Source: Notospermus geniculatus
Lineage: Eukaryota > Nemertea > Pilidiophora > Heteronemertea > Lineidae
Reading direction: 5' to 3'
DNA length: 64,000 bases
Assembly (NCBI GenBank): GCA_002633025.1
Contig: NMRB01000078.1
Coordinates: forward strand, 272,470-336,469
Shown here: positions 54,101-64,000 of the stretch, piece after piece
Layout: each line of letters starts with the position of its first letter
How positions within the stretch are numbered: the stretch's first letter is position 1
Program-made: the position numbers and the translations under genes
Notes under the pieces: model-generated
Databases searched by the model: none
What the model saw: only the letters and a program-made list of their open reading frames with translations
Told to the model about the DNA's origin: nothing

Positions 54101-57100
54101 ACGGTAACACATGTACTTCTTCAATGTAGTGAAGGGCTGTGCGTTCTAGGTGCAAGGCCAAGCAAAGCTGCGTTGTAACCATGTTAAGAAAATGACCTTA
54201 CATGACCTGACCTTCATCCACCTTGAGTTTCACTCTACGACGCAAAAACGGAGAAATGCTAAGCAGCTGTGACGTGAAATAAGAACGTGTTCATGCAATA
54301 AAATAACAAATAGCCACCATTAAGGTATCAGGGCTCATGCAACAAACCCCTCAACCCAGACCAAATCATCCTCCAACAACAGGGATTACCTCGCTCCTCA
54401 CTCATACTTTGTGTGCAAGTGTTTGAAGGGGAGCGAGACAAAAGCCCTGCTTTGGGAGGATAGACCAAATTATCTGAGGGAGTCATGTTTTAGGGTTTGT
54501 TACATGAGATGATCAACCTACATGTAGCTTTATACAACATCGAGAATCCAACATAACAGGTGTAGAAATTGTGCTAAAAAAGGGATGCAAGCATGTGGAG
54601 ATTGTAATCTTTGTTTCTTGTGATTTTGCAACATCAGTACCCTTGCAAATCATTCCAGATTAGAAACCATATTTGAAGATGCAAGGGCAGAACTAAGGCC
54701 ACAACATATATGTACAAAAAAAAAACAACACCAAATGAATGACAAAAGCTAAAAAAATATAGGAAATGAACAAGTGAGTGTTCCATTCCAATTACAGTGA
54801 GAGCATGCAGGTACGACACCGACTGAAAATAAGATGGTCTGTGATGAAATAGCGATGGAATCAGAATACTCACGACAGCCAGGCTCTTTTCCTCCCCTTT
54901 TTCATTCATGAAGGGACTAATATAAACATCATCATAATCGTCCTCCTGAATTAATTCATCTGTATTTGACTGGAAGCGATCGTCGCGGCTCTGGAATCTC
55001 TCGTCGATATAACAGTACTCCATACCACCAACCTGGTTCCCACAGCCAGACTCTTTCTTCAGAGTCTTCACCCAGTCACTCTGGTCTAGGACCGATGGCG
55101 CCTGGAAACGAATGTAGACTATTCAATTGAGGATCAAAAACAACAAGACAGACAAATACTGAACCATTTCTCTGTATAATGAGAAAGACAACTACAGCCC
55201 GCAGTGAAACCCTACAAGAGTGCTGCCTTCTATGTCATCAAAGAGACAGACCCTGGATCATCGCCATGTCTTTGCCAGGACGGGGCAACTGCCTTCCTGA
55301 GGTCAGACTATCAGAGGCTCTTGGTAGCTCACCTGATCACTATCAGGTAGGCACCGTTACTCCACCATTGGCGGACAATCCTTTTAAGTACCAGTACCAT
55401 ACCAGTACCCAAGCAGATATTGATGAATCCCCAGTCCCTTGGATCAGATGTGTCGCAGACCGCACCGGGAATCAGGAATCGAACCCGGATGTCTCGCTTG
55501 CAATGCAGGCATTCTTCCATCAAGCCAAAAGAGGGCCTAACACCTCCTGTTTAATCTACCATATTACGCCCCCTTTTCTTTGATCAGAGTCCCTCTGTGA
55601 TCCATACAAGGCAAAGATAGTCAAAGCCAACATGAGAAAGGAAAGCACCTTTGCCGACAATGCCAAATGTCACAGACCGCACCGGGAATCAAACCCGGAT
55701 ATCCTGCATGCAAGGCAGGCATTCTTCCATTGAGCCAAAAGTCGGGACATTAGGCCCGAGGGCTTAACACCTCCTAAACCTACCACAGATGGAATGTTTG
55801 CATCCTCAGTCAGGTTAAGTAAGGCCTACTCCTAGATACCCACCACTGAGTACTTACTGACTGACTGATTAATTCATCAGTTGAACTCCCATATCTTACC
55901 TCACATAATATAATCCTCTCCACCGTATCGTATATTCTGAAAGTGAGGCTCGAATCTTGCTGGTCAGTGTGGATATCACAGCCGTGCAGAAGGATGGAGA
56001 ATATACAGCTATCATCAGGGTGGCCTAAATCGTTGATGTGGAATATCTCCATATGATTACGCCGAACCTGACACCAGCGTTTATGCCACTCTTTATCAAG
56101 ACTCGGGATTTGAACAGTTAATACACCTGAAAAAAGACAGGCGAAGTTGTTTTATAGGTGTAGAGTCCATTTGTCCTTGATTGAGAGGTGTCCTGGTTAC
56201 AAAGGAGGGGCGCATGACTGAGGAATCTGATTGCGCTGAATGAGCAGCTCATCTGAGTTCTACTGAAAGGTTTCAGGATAGACTGGGGTTAAAGTGTGAA
56301 GACGGATGACACCTCTACCGTTGTTGATATCAGACTATAAACCCAAACTTTAACTTTAACTTTAACTTTATTGCGGTTGTCAATAGTTGCCACTATTCTT
56401 CACTGATTGGTCACTCTGTTCATTCGTCACCTCACCGACGTACCTGATTTGTCAACTCATTCACTAATCACCTCATCCGAGCATGTGATTGGTCAACCTG
56501 TTACTGATCACCACTTCCAGTACTTGATTGGTCAACCCATTACTGATCACCACATCCAAGCTCCTGATTGGTCAACTCATTCACTGATCACCACATTCAA
56601 TCGCCTGACCGGTTAACCCATTACTGATCACCACATCGAAGAACCTGATAGGTGGATCTGTTCACCAAATACCATAGCGAAACTGGTCAATCTGTTACTC
56701 AGAAGTACATCATACTGTGTATGATTCTGACTGAAGTGAGAATAGAGTCTGATCTTCCGTGAGGACCCAGCCGTTTTAAAAGATACCAACCTGATAGCTC
56801 TACATCTGTATCTACAGAATTTGATAACTCGGCTAAATCAACTGCCATCTTATAAGCCTTTTTGCCCTTTTTCTTGCCAAAGGTTCCTAAAAATTCTGTT
56901 AATTGAGCACCAATTCCTTTCTTGCCTTTTGATGTGTCATCTGTAAGGAAAGAAACCGAGGGTTTAACATATCAGAAGCCTCAAGCTAGCAGACTCTGAA
57001 CACAGTTTTAATGAAGCGCTCCTTTGTCAGAAGTAAGGACTCAACCTCAAACAAGTTTGTGTAGGCGCAAGAAGAGTGTAACCATACGTAGGTCTTCTCT

Positions 57101-58800
57101 TGATACTTGGTTCAGAATCATCATCATCAGTCATTTTCACAGTAAGTGGGTGAATCACCTGGCAATGGCTCCAATGGCTATCAGAGGTGAACTGCAAGTT
57201 CACGCTGCCCAAAATGTCAAGATAACTGCATCTTCCCATAGCAGGGCTTTGAACCTAATCATCTTCAACAGTACAGTAACAAATGTATAACACCTAGGGA
57301 ATGGTCGCATGGAGAAAACTTCCCTTGACCAACATCTTCTCATCAAAATGTCGCCAACTCACCTGCTCCTACCCCTCGTAAGATGGGGCTACTCGTCTGT
57401 ACGCTAGGACTCTTGGAGACGTTAGATAAGCCATCACCGCTACCGCTCTCACTACTGGAGTAACCCATACTAGGTGACCTAGTATCACACTGTAACAGAA
57501 AGGGTATATCAAGGCATTTGTCTACTGGAGTTTGGGCGCATCTGGCGGTGTGGCAACTACTTCACGATAACGTCAAGACAACAGGGGTTGGACAGCACTC
57601 TTCAGCATTTTGATATTAAACTCTTGAATGATTTACTTTCCAATGAGCCCATTCCATCAGTTAATTTCAGTTCTCTCCCCTCCCACCAGTAGGCAGCAGT
57701 AGCAAACCTCAGTTGCATTCCTCACACAAGGTATTCATAAAGCACAAATATGTTTACAATTAATGGAGTTGTTTGAGTGGATCAATTGGCCATCGGCATG
57801 ATCTGTGAGACCAGGGAACAACCTGATATATTACCTGGGTGAAGCATTCATAGCAGAGAGCATGATTTATCGATACCCAATAGAGTGTTTATAGACATAT
57901 TGATACTGAGCTCTTGGCTGATGATTTCATAGTCTTTGGACCAGTTTAGAATACAGGATATTCCTCTAAAAGAGTGCAGCACCTGACGGGACAGTGTCCA
58001 GGACGTCCCGCACGTCATTCATGATGTTTTGAGGCGAGACGAAAAGAATCAGATTGTTTCACGACATCATGATCGCTGAAACAACCGGATTTTTTTTCGA
58101 GTCACGTCATGCGTTCAGAAATGACGTGTGGGACGTCATGACGCTGTCCCGTCAGGTGCTGCGCTCTTTTGGAGTGATAGAGTCTATTGGCACGAATAGG
58201 CACCATACCGGTACATAGATTTCATCCTGATGCCTCTCACGAACGACTGTGGCTCTAAAACTTTGCCATGCCACAAATGCCAGTGATTCCATCTATGAAA
58301 TGGCAATGAGGGTAAACTTGGCCGGAAGTGGACACAACATAATCTCAAATATCATGACTATTGGTCTACAATGTACTTTCTCTTGTCTCTTAATCCCTTC
58401 CTTCCAACCAAATATGCACTTTGCTCTCTTTTATTAGCTTATGTAGAGGTGCAGACTGTGCTCCAAGCAACAGACCAGCTCCCATCAATAGAATCAGACC
58501 AGATTTTCACTCTCCGGTTGTTTTTCTTGATCCAACAACGATAATTACCTTTAGGGAGATCCATTGTGTTGGTGTGATGAAAAGATTCAAGTATCGCATC
58601 CATCCTATGGTAATCGGTCGTTGTTAGCGCTCACTCCCTTCGTCACCACACAAAAACAGTTTATGATGACGTAGGGAGTGATCGCTAGGAACCAGTGACT
58701 ACCTCAGGATGTATCACATTATACTTACACTAATTCCACTGTCTGACGCCAAGGCAACGCTCCTACCATCCGCTTCATGGCCAGCTGCTGCGTTCAGATG
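51054..58800 (-). CDS. AFAP1: Actin-filament-associated protein 1 (AFAP1) family, 3' part
   Basis: Eleven exons read on the minus strand, 5' to 3': 58800-58729, 57489-57363, 56940-56791, 56126-55900, 55101-54874, 53389-52933, 52738-52721, 52640-52484, 52245-52080, 51825-51739 and 51170-51054. They sum to exactly 602 codons with stop and all phases agree. The order matches AFAP1/AFAP1L1/AFAP1L2: a Ser-rich linker; a Lys-rich stretch; the second PH domain (KEWHKRWCQVRRNHMEIFH, then LTFRIYDTVERIILCE, then DQSDWVKTLKKESG); a Ser/Thr-rich segment; a coiled coil (KIRESIAKLRCNLEKLKSER through ANLEKQLG); and the C-terminus SSVLERLK-AWIE, reminiscent of the AFAP1 VLRKAKEWE end. These proteins crosslink actin and act as Src-linked adaptors. 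The N-terminus and first PH domain are not visible and should lie beyond 64,000. Which paralogue it is cannot be decided. Confidence 0.85.
51739..51825 (-). CDS. AFAP1: AFAP1-like penultimate exon
   Basis: 87 nt encoding SKKDDDDQGPDSGSSSPRAG then RSSVLERLK. Acceptor TTCTTTCAG, donor GTAAGC. The breakpoint of the 7-kb duplication falls inside this exon (51,758). Confidence 0.83.
52080..52245 (-). CDS. AFAP1: AFAP1-like exon, coiled coil part 2
   Basis: 166 nt encoding ASIRNQKCQAETFLEQRRLD through IANLEKQLGQAPISIALSQ. Charged helix typical of the AFAP1 C-terminal coiled coil. Confidence 0.85.
52484..52640 (-). CDS. AFAP1: AFAP1-like exon, coiled coil part 1
   Basis: 157 nt encoding RTIDQDKELFASLTTDRSYL, then KIRESIAKLRCNLEKLKSER with heptad-like Leu/Ile spacing. 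Confidence 0.85.
52721..52738 (-). CDS. AFAP1: AFAP1-like 18-nt microexon
   Basis: Bases ATGTTGTCTCAATAAACT lie between GATGGCAG and GTGAGTATAC on the minus strand. They add six codons (VVSINC, spanning the flanking split codons) and keep the frame. Skipping it also keeps the frame, so it may be alternative or a chance match. Confidence 0.45.
52933..53389 (-). CDS. AFAP1: AFAP1-like exon, Ser/Thr-rich region
   Basis: 457 nt beginning EVEEILSAAQKRLSLSG, then a long low-complexity Ser/Thr segment ending SVVPCSA. Donor GTAAGT. The first 17 residues resemble the segment just after PH2 in AFAP1. Confidence 0.85.
54347..54482. mobile_element. Foldback element related to 11,645
   Basis: Shares ATCCTCC..ACAGGG, CTCGCTCC and the inverse AGCCCTGCTTTGGGAGGAT. 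Located in the AFAP1-like intron between the PH2 and Ser/Thr-rich exons. Confidence 0.6.
54874..55101 (-). CDS. AFAP1: AFAP1-like exon, PH2 C-terminal helix and acidic tail
   Basis: 228 nt, phase 0 to 0. APSVLDQSDWVKTLKKESG is the PH C-terminal helix with its conserved Trp. MEYCYIDERF and an acidic DDYDDVYI, possible tyrosine-phosphorylation sites, follow. Confidence 0.87.
55452..55790 (-). mobile_element. tRNA-Ala-like SINE, two units
   Basis: Heads at about 55,457-55,525 and 55,676-55,745, each with the B box on the minus strand and tail GGCCTAACACCTCC or its variant. Same spacer (AAGGAAAGCACCTT) as the array near 41,500. Confidence 0.65.
55900..56126 (-). CDS. AFAP1: AFAP1-like exon, PH2 domain core
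   Basis: 227 nt encoding VLTVQIPSLDKEWHKRWCQV through DTVERIILCE. The RWC motif of PH strand 2 and the HGCDI/LTFRI strands are visible. Confidence 0.88.
56405..56680. repeat. About 40-bp minisatellite in an AFAP1-like intron
   Basis: Roughly seven diverged units beginning TGATTGGTCAACYCATT and containing ACTGATCACCAC. A short (CTTTAA)n tract precedes it at about 56,349-56,371. Confidence 0.8.
56791..56940 (-). CDS. AFAP1: AFAP1-like exon, Lys-rich stretch before PH2
   Basis: 150 nt encoding DTSKGKKGIGAQLTEFLGTF, GKKKGKKAYKM and an acidic tail VDTDVELSG. It resembles the basic segment preceding PH2 in AFAP1. Confidence 0.82.
57363..57489 (-). CDS. AFAP1: AFAP1-like exon, Ser-rich linker
   Basis: 127 nt encoding CDTRSPSMGYSSSESGSGDG and on to LRGVGAD. 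Acceptor CTGTTACAG, donor GTGAGT. Confidence 0.8.
57968..58170. mobile_element. Foldback MITE in an AFAP1-like intron
   Basis: AAAAGAGTGCAGCACCTGAC and inverse GTCAGGTGCTGCGCTCTTTT. Arms extend about 50 bp with some mismatches (GACGTCCCGCACGTCATT). Confidence 0.78.
58626..58690. repeat. Small foldback (about 65 bp)
   Basis: AGCGCTCACTCCCTTCGTCA pairs with TGACGTAGGGAGTGATCGCT. Similar small foldbacks occur at about 3,194-3,240, 14,866-14,918 and 59,783-59,835. Confidence 0.6.
58729..58800 (-). CDS. AFAP1: AFAP1-like exon, inter-PH linker
   Basis: 72 nt, 24 codons HLNAAAGHEADG..., phase 0 to 0, acceptor TCATTCCAG, donor GTAAGT. Leftmost coding piece seen; short, so less certain than the rest. 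Confidence 0.65.
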
Positions 58801-59850
58801 CTGGAATGACAGAAATGACATGACACTTGTCATCCCTTAAGACATTTTTCCAATTCTTCCCACACAGTGAGACGTTTTCAGTATCGGATACAATTTCAAG
58901 AGTAGGAGGCACAAGACTTGCCCAACCTTAGATTTTCCATTCAAAATATGCGCAAAAGGTCAGAAAATGAGGTTTTGTCTATTTGATATGAGTACCTTAG
59001 CTTTTAAGGATCTCCTAATGAGTCTGACTTGCCTGATGCCCCTTTTCATGATAGATTACACGAGCGGTAGGATATGAGGAAAGACATCGTGAGGTTATCA
59101 GTGGTTCTTAGTGCCAGGGAGTGAGCTAAGGTTGAGGACCACTGATTACCTCAGGATATGATGAGGGCAAGATGCGTCGCTGAGAATCCTGACTGGATGC
59201 AAGTCAGGAGATAGGATTACGAAAGTGATCAGTCTTTGAAGCCTCTCTCCACACTTGGAACACAAACTGATCATAGAAAGACAGATACTCTAACCGGCAC
59301 TTTCTGGCTCATCGTCAGTGCTGGCACTAGGCTCTGACCACACCTTGGTAAGACTTGCATCTGACACACAGCCCCAGAAGATTTTGGATGTAACAGGCAA
59401 AGCATTTCTATCATTTGCAACAGCAAGTGTTGAACATTTCATCAAAATGATAGAATTCTCCAAGGGTTTGGACAATGCATCGTTAGATTTCAGTCAAACA
59501 TGACTAATGCACTGGCACATTACACTGAATGAAGCTAAAACACATCTGATTATCTGTTTCAATGAGGCATCGCATGTTTAAACATTTATGTCGGAGTCGA
59601 CGTTCTGAACGAGCATCAGTGCGACACAACAATCCACTAATGGAAGTAGAGATACAAAGCCACAGCAGGGCGTACCAACCTCAGCTGTACAGCCATGACA
59701 GCATGCAGACAATATCATTCTGAGGAGACCAGGGATCAACCAGCATCGAAAAACCATTAGCATCCTCAGGTAAATAGTAGTTCTGATCGCTCACTCTGTC
59801 GCCGTGTTTCAGTGCGGTGATGAAGGGAGCGAGTGGGCACAGCCACTGTG

Positions 59851-60352
59851 TCACAGACCGCACCGGGAATTGAACCCGAATCTCCTGCACGCAAGGCAGG
59901 CGTTCTTCCATCAAGCCAAAAGTCGTGACGTTAGGCTCGAGGGCCTAAAGCCCCGTTTATACAGAGCACGGTTTGCGGTCCGGGATCCGGTGTGCGTTTT
60001 CCGTCCAGAATGCCTCGATGTATTTTCTTATAACCGTTTATACAGAGCGCGGCCACCGCACTCGCCGTTCCGGTGCCCGGACGCCGCGCCGCATTGAATG
60101 CCTCCAGAGCAATTCCTGTACGGTCGCCGCAACGCCGGACGGTCCTGGACCAATCAGCGGACTGTTTTAATACCACGTGAAGAAGGAGATTATCACGATT
60201 CGCTGCCGTCGAGAAAACCGTGTCCGTTCACCGTATCCTGTTGGAACGACAAGCCGCATTCCCGTTTCGGAGGCCGTAACCGTATGCCGGATGCCGGACC
60301 GCAAACCGTGCTCTGTATAAACGGGGCTTAACACCTCCTAAATCTACCACAA
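59851..60352 (-). mobile_element. tRNA-Ala-like SINE interrupted by a MITE
   Basis: Head with B box GGGTTCAATTCCCGG at 59,863-59,880; the tail resumes at 60,329 after the nested element. Confidence 0.68.
59949..60328. mobile_element. PIF/Harbinger-like MITE nested in a SINE
   Basis: Termini AGCCCCGTTTATACAGAGC and exact inverse, with inner CGGTTTGCGGTCCGG. Flanked by TAA at 59,946 and 60,329, splitting the SINE motif GGCCTAACACCTCC. TAA matches the TWA target of PIF/Harbinger. Confidence 0.85.
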
Positions 60353-63300
60353 CTGATTACCTCAGGATGCCAACTCAGAGATCATTTCAGTGGAATCTGT
60401 GGAGTTTATCACTTCAAGGAAGTCACCACTTTTCTGAAATTTTCTTGAAGGCTACGGGTATACCGAATGCGATATCGCGTGCGACAGGACAACGCATGCG
60501 ATTTATGCTTTGAGAGCCTTTGTTTGCATGCAGTGCGGTGGAAAATAACAAATCCTTTGCCGCGCTCGTCAACGCATCGGTATAGGACCTACCCGTAGCC
60601 TAAGTCCACCACTTGTCAGATCTTCTCTTTCCAATGAGCATCTTGACATCTCAAAACCTAGTTGTCGTTTCCCCTTCCACTATGTTCCCTCCTGGATTGA
60701 GTGAGGGTAGGAGTGATAGGAACGCTTGTCAGGGCAATATGACCAATGAGAGCTGGAACACAATACTACATTGTGTCTCCATCCAGGACAGCATCCAGTC
60801 AGTGTTTGGTGAACTGATGCAACGAATGTTACTGTTAATAGTTGATGAGGTTGCATGAACGTCACTAAGTGACACATATAGCTGATTGAGTCACCTCACC
60901 ACTGACTAGAAAATGATATTTGATGTGATAGTATAAGAAGAGATTAAGAAAAAACATGTCACAATATTGGAGTAGCTAATCACGGAGTGATAGCCGAGGT
61001 TCCTCAAGGGAGACTTCTTATTCGATTATCATCTTCACAACACCTGATAAATGTTTCAAGATGGCAGCAGACTAAGTGAGCGCTGAGCCCTGAGGGACAG
61101 ATACGTAGATGTTGAGATTCAAGATCGAAAGTGAACGGTTTATTAGCTGATGATGTTAGGGTTTTTTCTGATTTGTGAACGTAAGAATCAGTGACAGGCA
61201 TTTATATCATTGATTGCTTCTGAATGGTAGTATGCCAGGTGTATGAATGTGATGTAGGTCCATTCATCAAGTAAGAGACCATTCTTGAACTTATTCCTTT
61301 ACGTGTAGCGACAGCAATGACAGCCTTCATGCCAAATTAATAACTTAGAGCATTCAGATAGGTCTAGGTAGAGTTGAAGAGTCACGTCGAGTGTGGAAAC
61401 GCGATCGATGTATGGCACGTGCCGGTACATGATGTAGGCCTACACACGTGTACATCCTACTGATCAATCGTTCCCCAGTTCGTCATCTCACTCAGATGCA
61501 GCATCCAAACACCGCCATCTTACTTCAACAGATCAAACCAGATACCGTAACCAGTTGGAAACACTCTGATACTCCCATTGCGTTGCATAACGTTTTTTCC
61601 AGTAAGCCCAATGGGTGTGACTGACTCTAGAATAAGTCATTTTACAATGTAAGGTATCAGTGGTTCTGAGCGTGCGCTTCCAACGTCACCCCCACTATAA
61701 ACTGGAGCAACCCACTGGAGCCATCAGCTTCGCAGAAGGGATAAATCTGTATGCCAAGAGATGCATTGAATGAATACACCATCCACAGTGTGTACCATGC
61801 AAGCCGCAGCAGCGGGAAGCTTACTCCATCACAGTTAATTAATTGCAAACAATTGCAGTATGGGAAAATCAATCAGAGCGATATCTGGATTAGATAATGC
61901 ATGAAGTATTACACGATGCCAAGCGATGGGGTACAGGGTCCATGTTTGTTAATGAAAGGATGTGTAGCAACATAGATGTGGCCATCTCGATGCAGCATCA
62001 CAAATGTGATTTTCTCCAGTGATAACAGATGCTTTTGTCGCACGTGATCATCATTGGTGACTATTATTGCTGTCGATCACTACCCAAACATGCAGACTTC
62101 TTTCAACCTCTTTTTTTTGTTGTAAAGCCTTTTGAATTTTGTTCAAAGCCTGATCTGTCAATATGTATGTCAGTTGTTGCTTGCTGATACTGACATATCA
62201 GGGCCAAGAATCAATTAAGTACCGGTACTTCATAACATGGCCAAGAATCACGAATGAACCAGAGGCCAATATTGTCAATATGAAATCAGAACAAGGCTAA
62301 GATTCATCATGAATGAACCATTCAATAAGTCTATTGTCGATATGGAACCCCTCAACAACAATGCCGAGATTCACTTGAACGAATCATTTCAATGAGGCCT
62401 ACTGGCAACATGGAACCGTCGTAAAGCGGGGTTCATTGGCACACGTTGCGTTGTCGTATCCGGAAAACTAGGGGCAAACGGACTGGAAACGGATCGGATC
62501 CATGCACCAATGAATCTCGCTTTACAGGGCAATAATGAACATGATGAAGCCGTGGAACCATCATGGCCGAGATTTACATAGACTACACCAGAAACTTGCA
62601 TTGAACAGTGCAACAGTCACATTGTATGGTAACAAGTCACTAGTCACTGGTGACTGCGATGGTTGCTTATGCCGCCATGTGCTGTAGACAGTGACTGTGT
62701 CAAGTGAGTCATTCTATCTTTTGAGACCCAGACTCCCCTAACAGCATCCTAGATGATCATGTAAGAATCCAACCACAGAGCATGCATCATCAATCTCGGT
62801 GACACAGCAACGTGAAAACGGGTTAACATGCGACTCCTGTAACAGACTGGCTTTGTATTCATGGATGAATCATGGAAGATTCAGTTGCAGCATCCTCCAT
62901 AGTGATGATACGGGCTGTTAATCGATCGCGTGCTGACATCAGCACCATTGTCATAAGGACACAGTGAGAACATGACAAAAGACAGCTACAAACTGTGTTT
63001 GGTGATTCTATTCAACAGGTGGCAGCACGAGGGCTCCGTCTAGTTCTGACCGAGGAATGACTCATGCTGGCGCATTGCTTTGCTCCATGGATCAGCTCCA
63101 AGATGATTCAGAACCAAATCCTCTAAGGTCAACAGGACGGCACAAAGTGATTGATTTTAAGACGTTATTGGATATGTCATGCTTTTGGCATATCCGTCAA
63201 GTTAGTATGACAAAGGAGGGGGTAAACGTGAAAAAAGACAGGAAGAAGCTGTGAATGCCAATGAGCAGCTGTTATGTACATGAGACATCCATTAGTCAGT

Positions 63301-63415
63301 AAGATACAAGTGTTTCTATCCCTTTTATCAACTTCGTCACGCTTCCTCAAACAATTCAAGATACTCAGATGGCATAGACAATTCATTTGTTTGATTTGAT
63401 GCACAGGGAACGGCT

Positions 63416-63530
63416 CAAATAGAGTATAGCGGGCCAAGCCATGGGAAGTGCACCGAGTGTGTGCACGGAATAAGCGGCAATGGATGGAGATGTGTCACTT
63501 CCCACCGGTTGGCCCACTATACTCTACTTG
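63416..63530. mobile_element. Short foldback element
   Basis: CAAATAGAGTATAGCGGGCC and inverse GGCCCACTATACTCTACTTG, with inner GGGAAGTG pairing. 115 bp. Confidence 0.65.
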
Positions 63531-63564
63531 ACCCGAGGGAACAGTGAGTGGGGAACAGGAGTGG

Positions 63565-63995
63565 ACACTTTCAAGATTAAACCTCCCTATTGCATGGAGA
63601 ATGAGTGCAATAATGATCGAACCAAAAACCTCAACAGTAGGAGGCAGTAACCTCCCAGAGCCAAACTCCATCACTCAATAACCTCACTTCGATGAAACAG
63701 GAGCGCACATGCTTTCAAGAGCATAACCCTCCCAAGGAGAACGAGTCCTGATGGATTGGACCAATGACCTCAGCAGTAGGAGGAGTAACCTTGCAGAGCC
63801 AAACTCCACCACTAAGAACCTCATGGAGACAAATCTGGAGTGGGTGCTTTCAAGAGCGTAACCCTCCCTATCACCTGGAGAACGAGTAGGACTGGGTTTG
63901 AACCGATAACCTCAGTGGTAGGAGGAGTAACCTCACCGAGCCTAACCCCATCACTCAACCCAACTGAGATAAAACTGTCAACATCTCTGACGGAT
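63565..63995. repeat. Three-unit tandem repeat, about 140 bp
   Basis: Units share TTTCAAGAGCGTAACCCTCC, GGAGAACGAGT, AACCTCAGYRGTAGGAGG and AGCCAAACTCCA. The last contains GGGTTTGAACC, a tRNA B-box-like motif on the minus strand. Confidence 0.75.
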
Positions 63996-64000
63996 CTGAT

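Larger units (their letters stand above)
58801..64000. other. Repeat-rich sequence upstream of the last visible AFAP1-like exon
   Basis: Presumably an AFAP1-like intron. I see SINE, foldback and tandem repeats only, and no exon encoding the first PH domain. Confidence 0.5.

Noticed and set aside
59290-59475. Minus-strand ORF ending SASTDDEPESAG as an extra AFAP1-like exon
   Set aside because: No PH-like sequence and no convincing acceptor and donor pair in phase with the 58,800 exon.

Overview
This is a window of animal nuclear DNA. Genes are split by GT-AG introns and are embedded in long repeat-rich non-coding sequence with tRNA-derived SINEs, many foldback MITE-like elements, minisatellites and assembly gaps. 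The proteins are metazoan families. Frequent aggcctaggcct words, (TTAGGG)n and the mobile-element load suggest a marine invertebrate, perhaps a deuterostome such as an echinoderm, hemichordate or amphioxus. I cannot name the species from sequence alone.

Region 1 (1-27,970, + strand) holds an EF-hand gene of the EFCAB6/DJBP type. A complete gene of 15 exons (10,385-23,404; 951 codons, every splice phase agrees) is preceded by a near-identical, 3'-truncated tandem copy. Exons 2-12 of that copy are intact (3,930-9,098) and it breaks inside exon 13 at 9,449. Its exon 1 would lie left of the window. The terminal exon and about 2.3 kb downstream are repeated a second time (22,985-25,302 and 25,377-27,965), with single N bases at or near the ends of the first copy.

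Region 2 (29,590-37,600, + strand) is an S-adenosylmethionine synthetase (MAT2A-type) gene. Seven exons are visible, with a CCAAT / E-box / TATA promoter. The one missing coding exon almost certainly lies in the 682-base gap at 31,855-32,536.

Region 3 (37,798-51,758) is a direct tandem duplication of about 7 kb, non-coding except at its right end. That end carries the terminal exon, and a piece of the preceding exon, of the gene in region 4.

Region 4 (51,054-58,800, - strand) is the 3' part of an actin-filament-associated protein 1 (AFAP1) family gene. Eleven exons (602 codons with stop) cover the linker, the second PH domain, a Ser/Thr-rich stretch, a coiled coil and the C-terminus. The first PH domain should lie beyond the right edge. 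58,801-64,000 shows repeats only.

The genes have unrelated functions: a probable ciliary or sperm calcium-binding protein, methionine metabolism, and the actin cytoskeleton. The most striking structural feature is three separate direct tandem duplications of near-identical sequence. Their copies differ by clean presence or absence of foldback elements, and two of the breakpoints fall inside coding exons. This fits either recent segmental duplication or, quite possibly, two haplotypes of a highly heterozygous genome assembled in tandem. I found no convincing new biological system. The best leads are the insertion/empty-site pairs, the truncated gene copy and the exon-cutting breakpoints.
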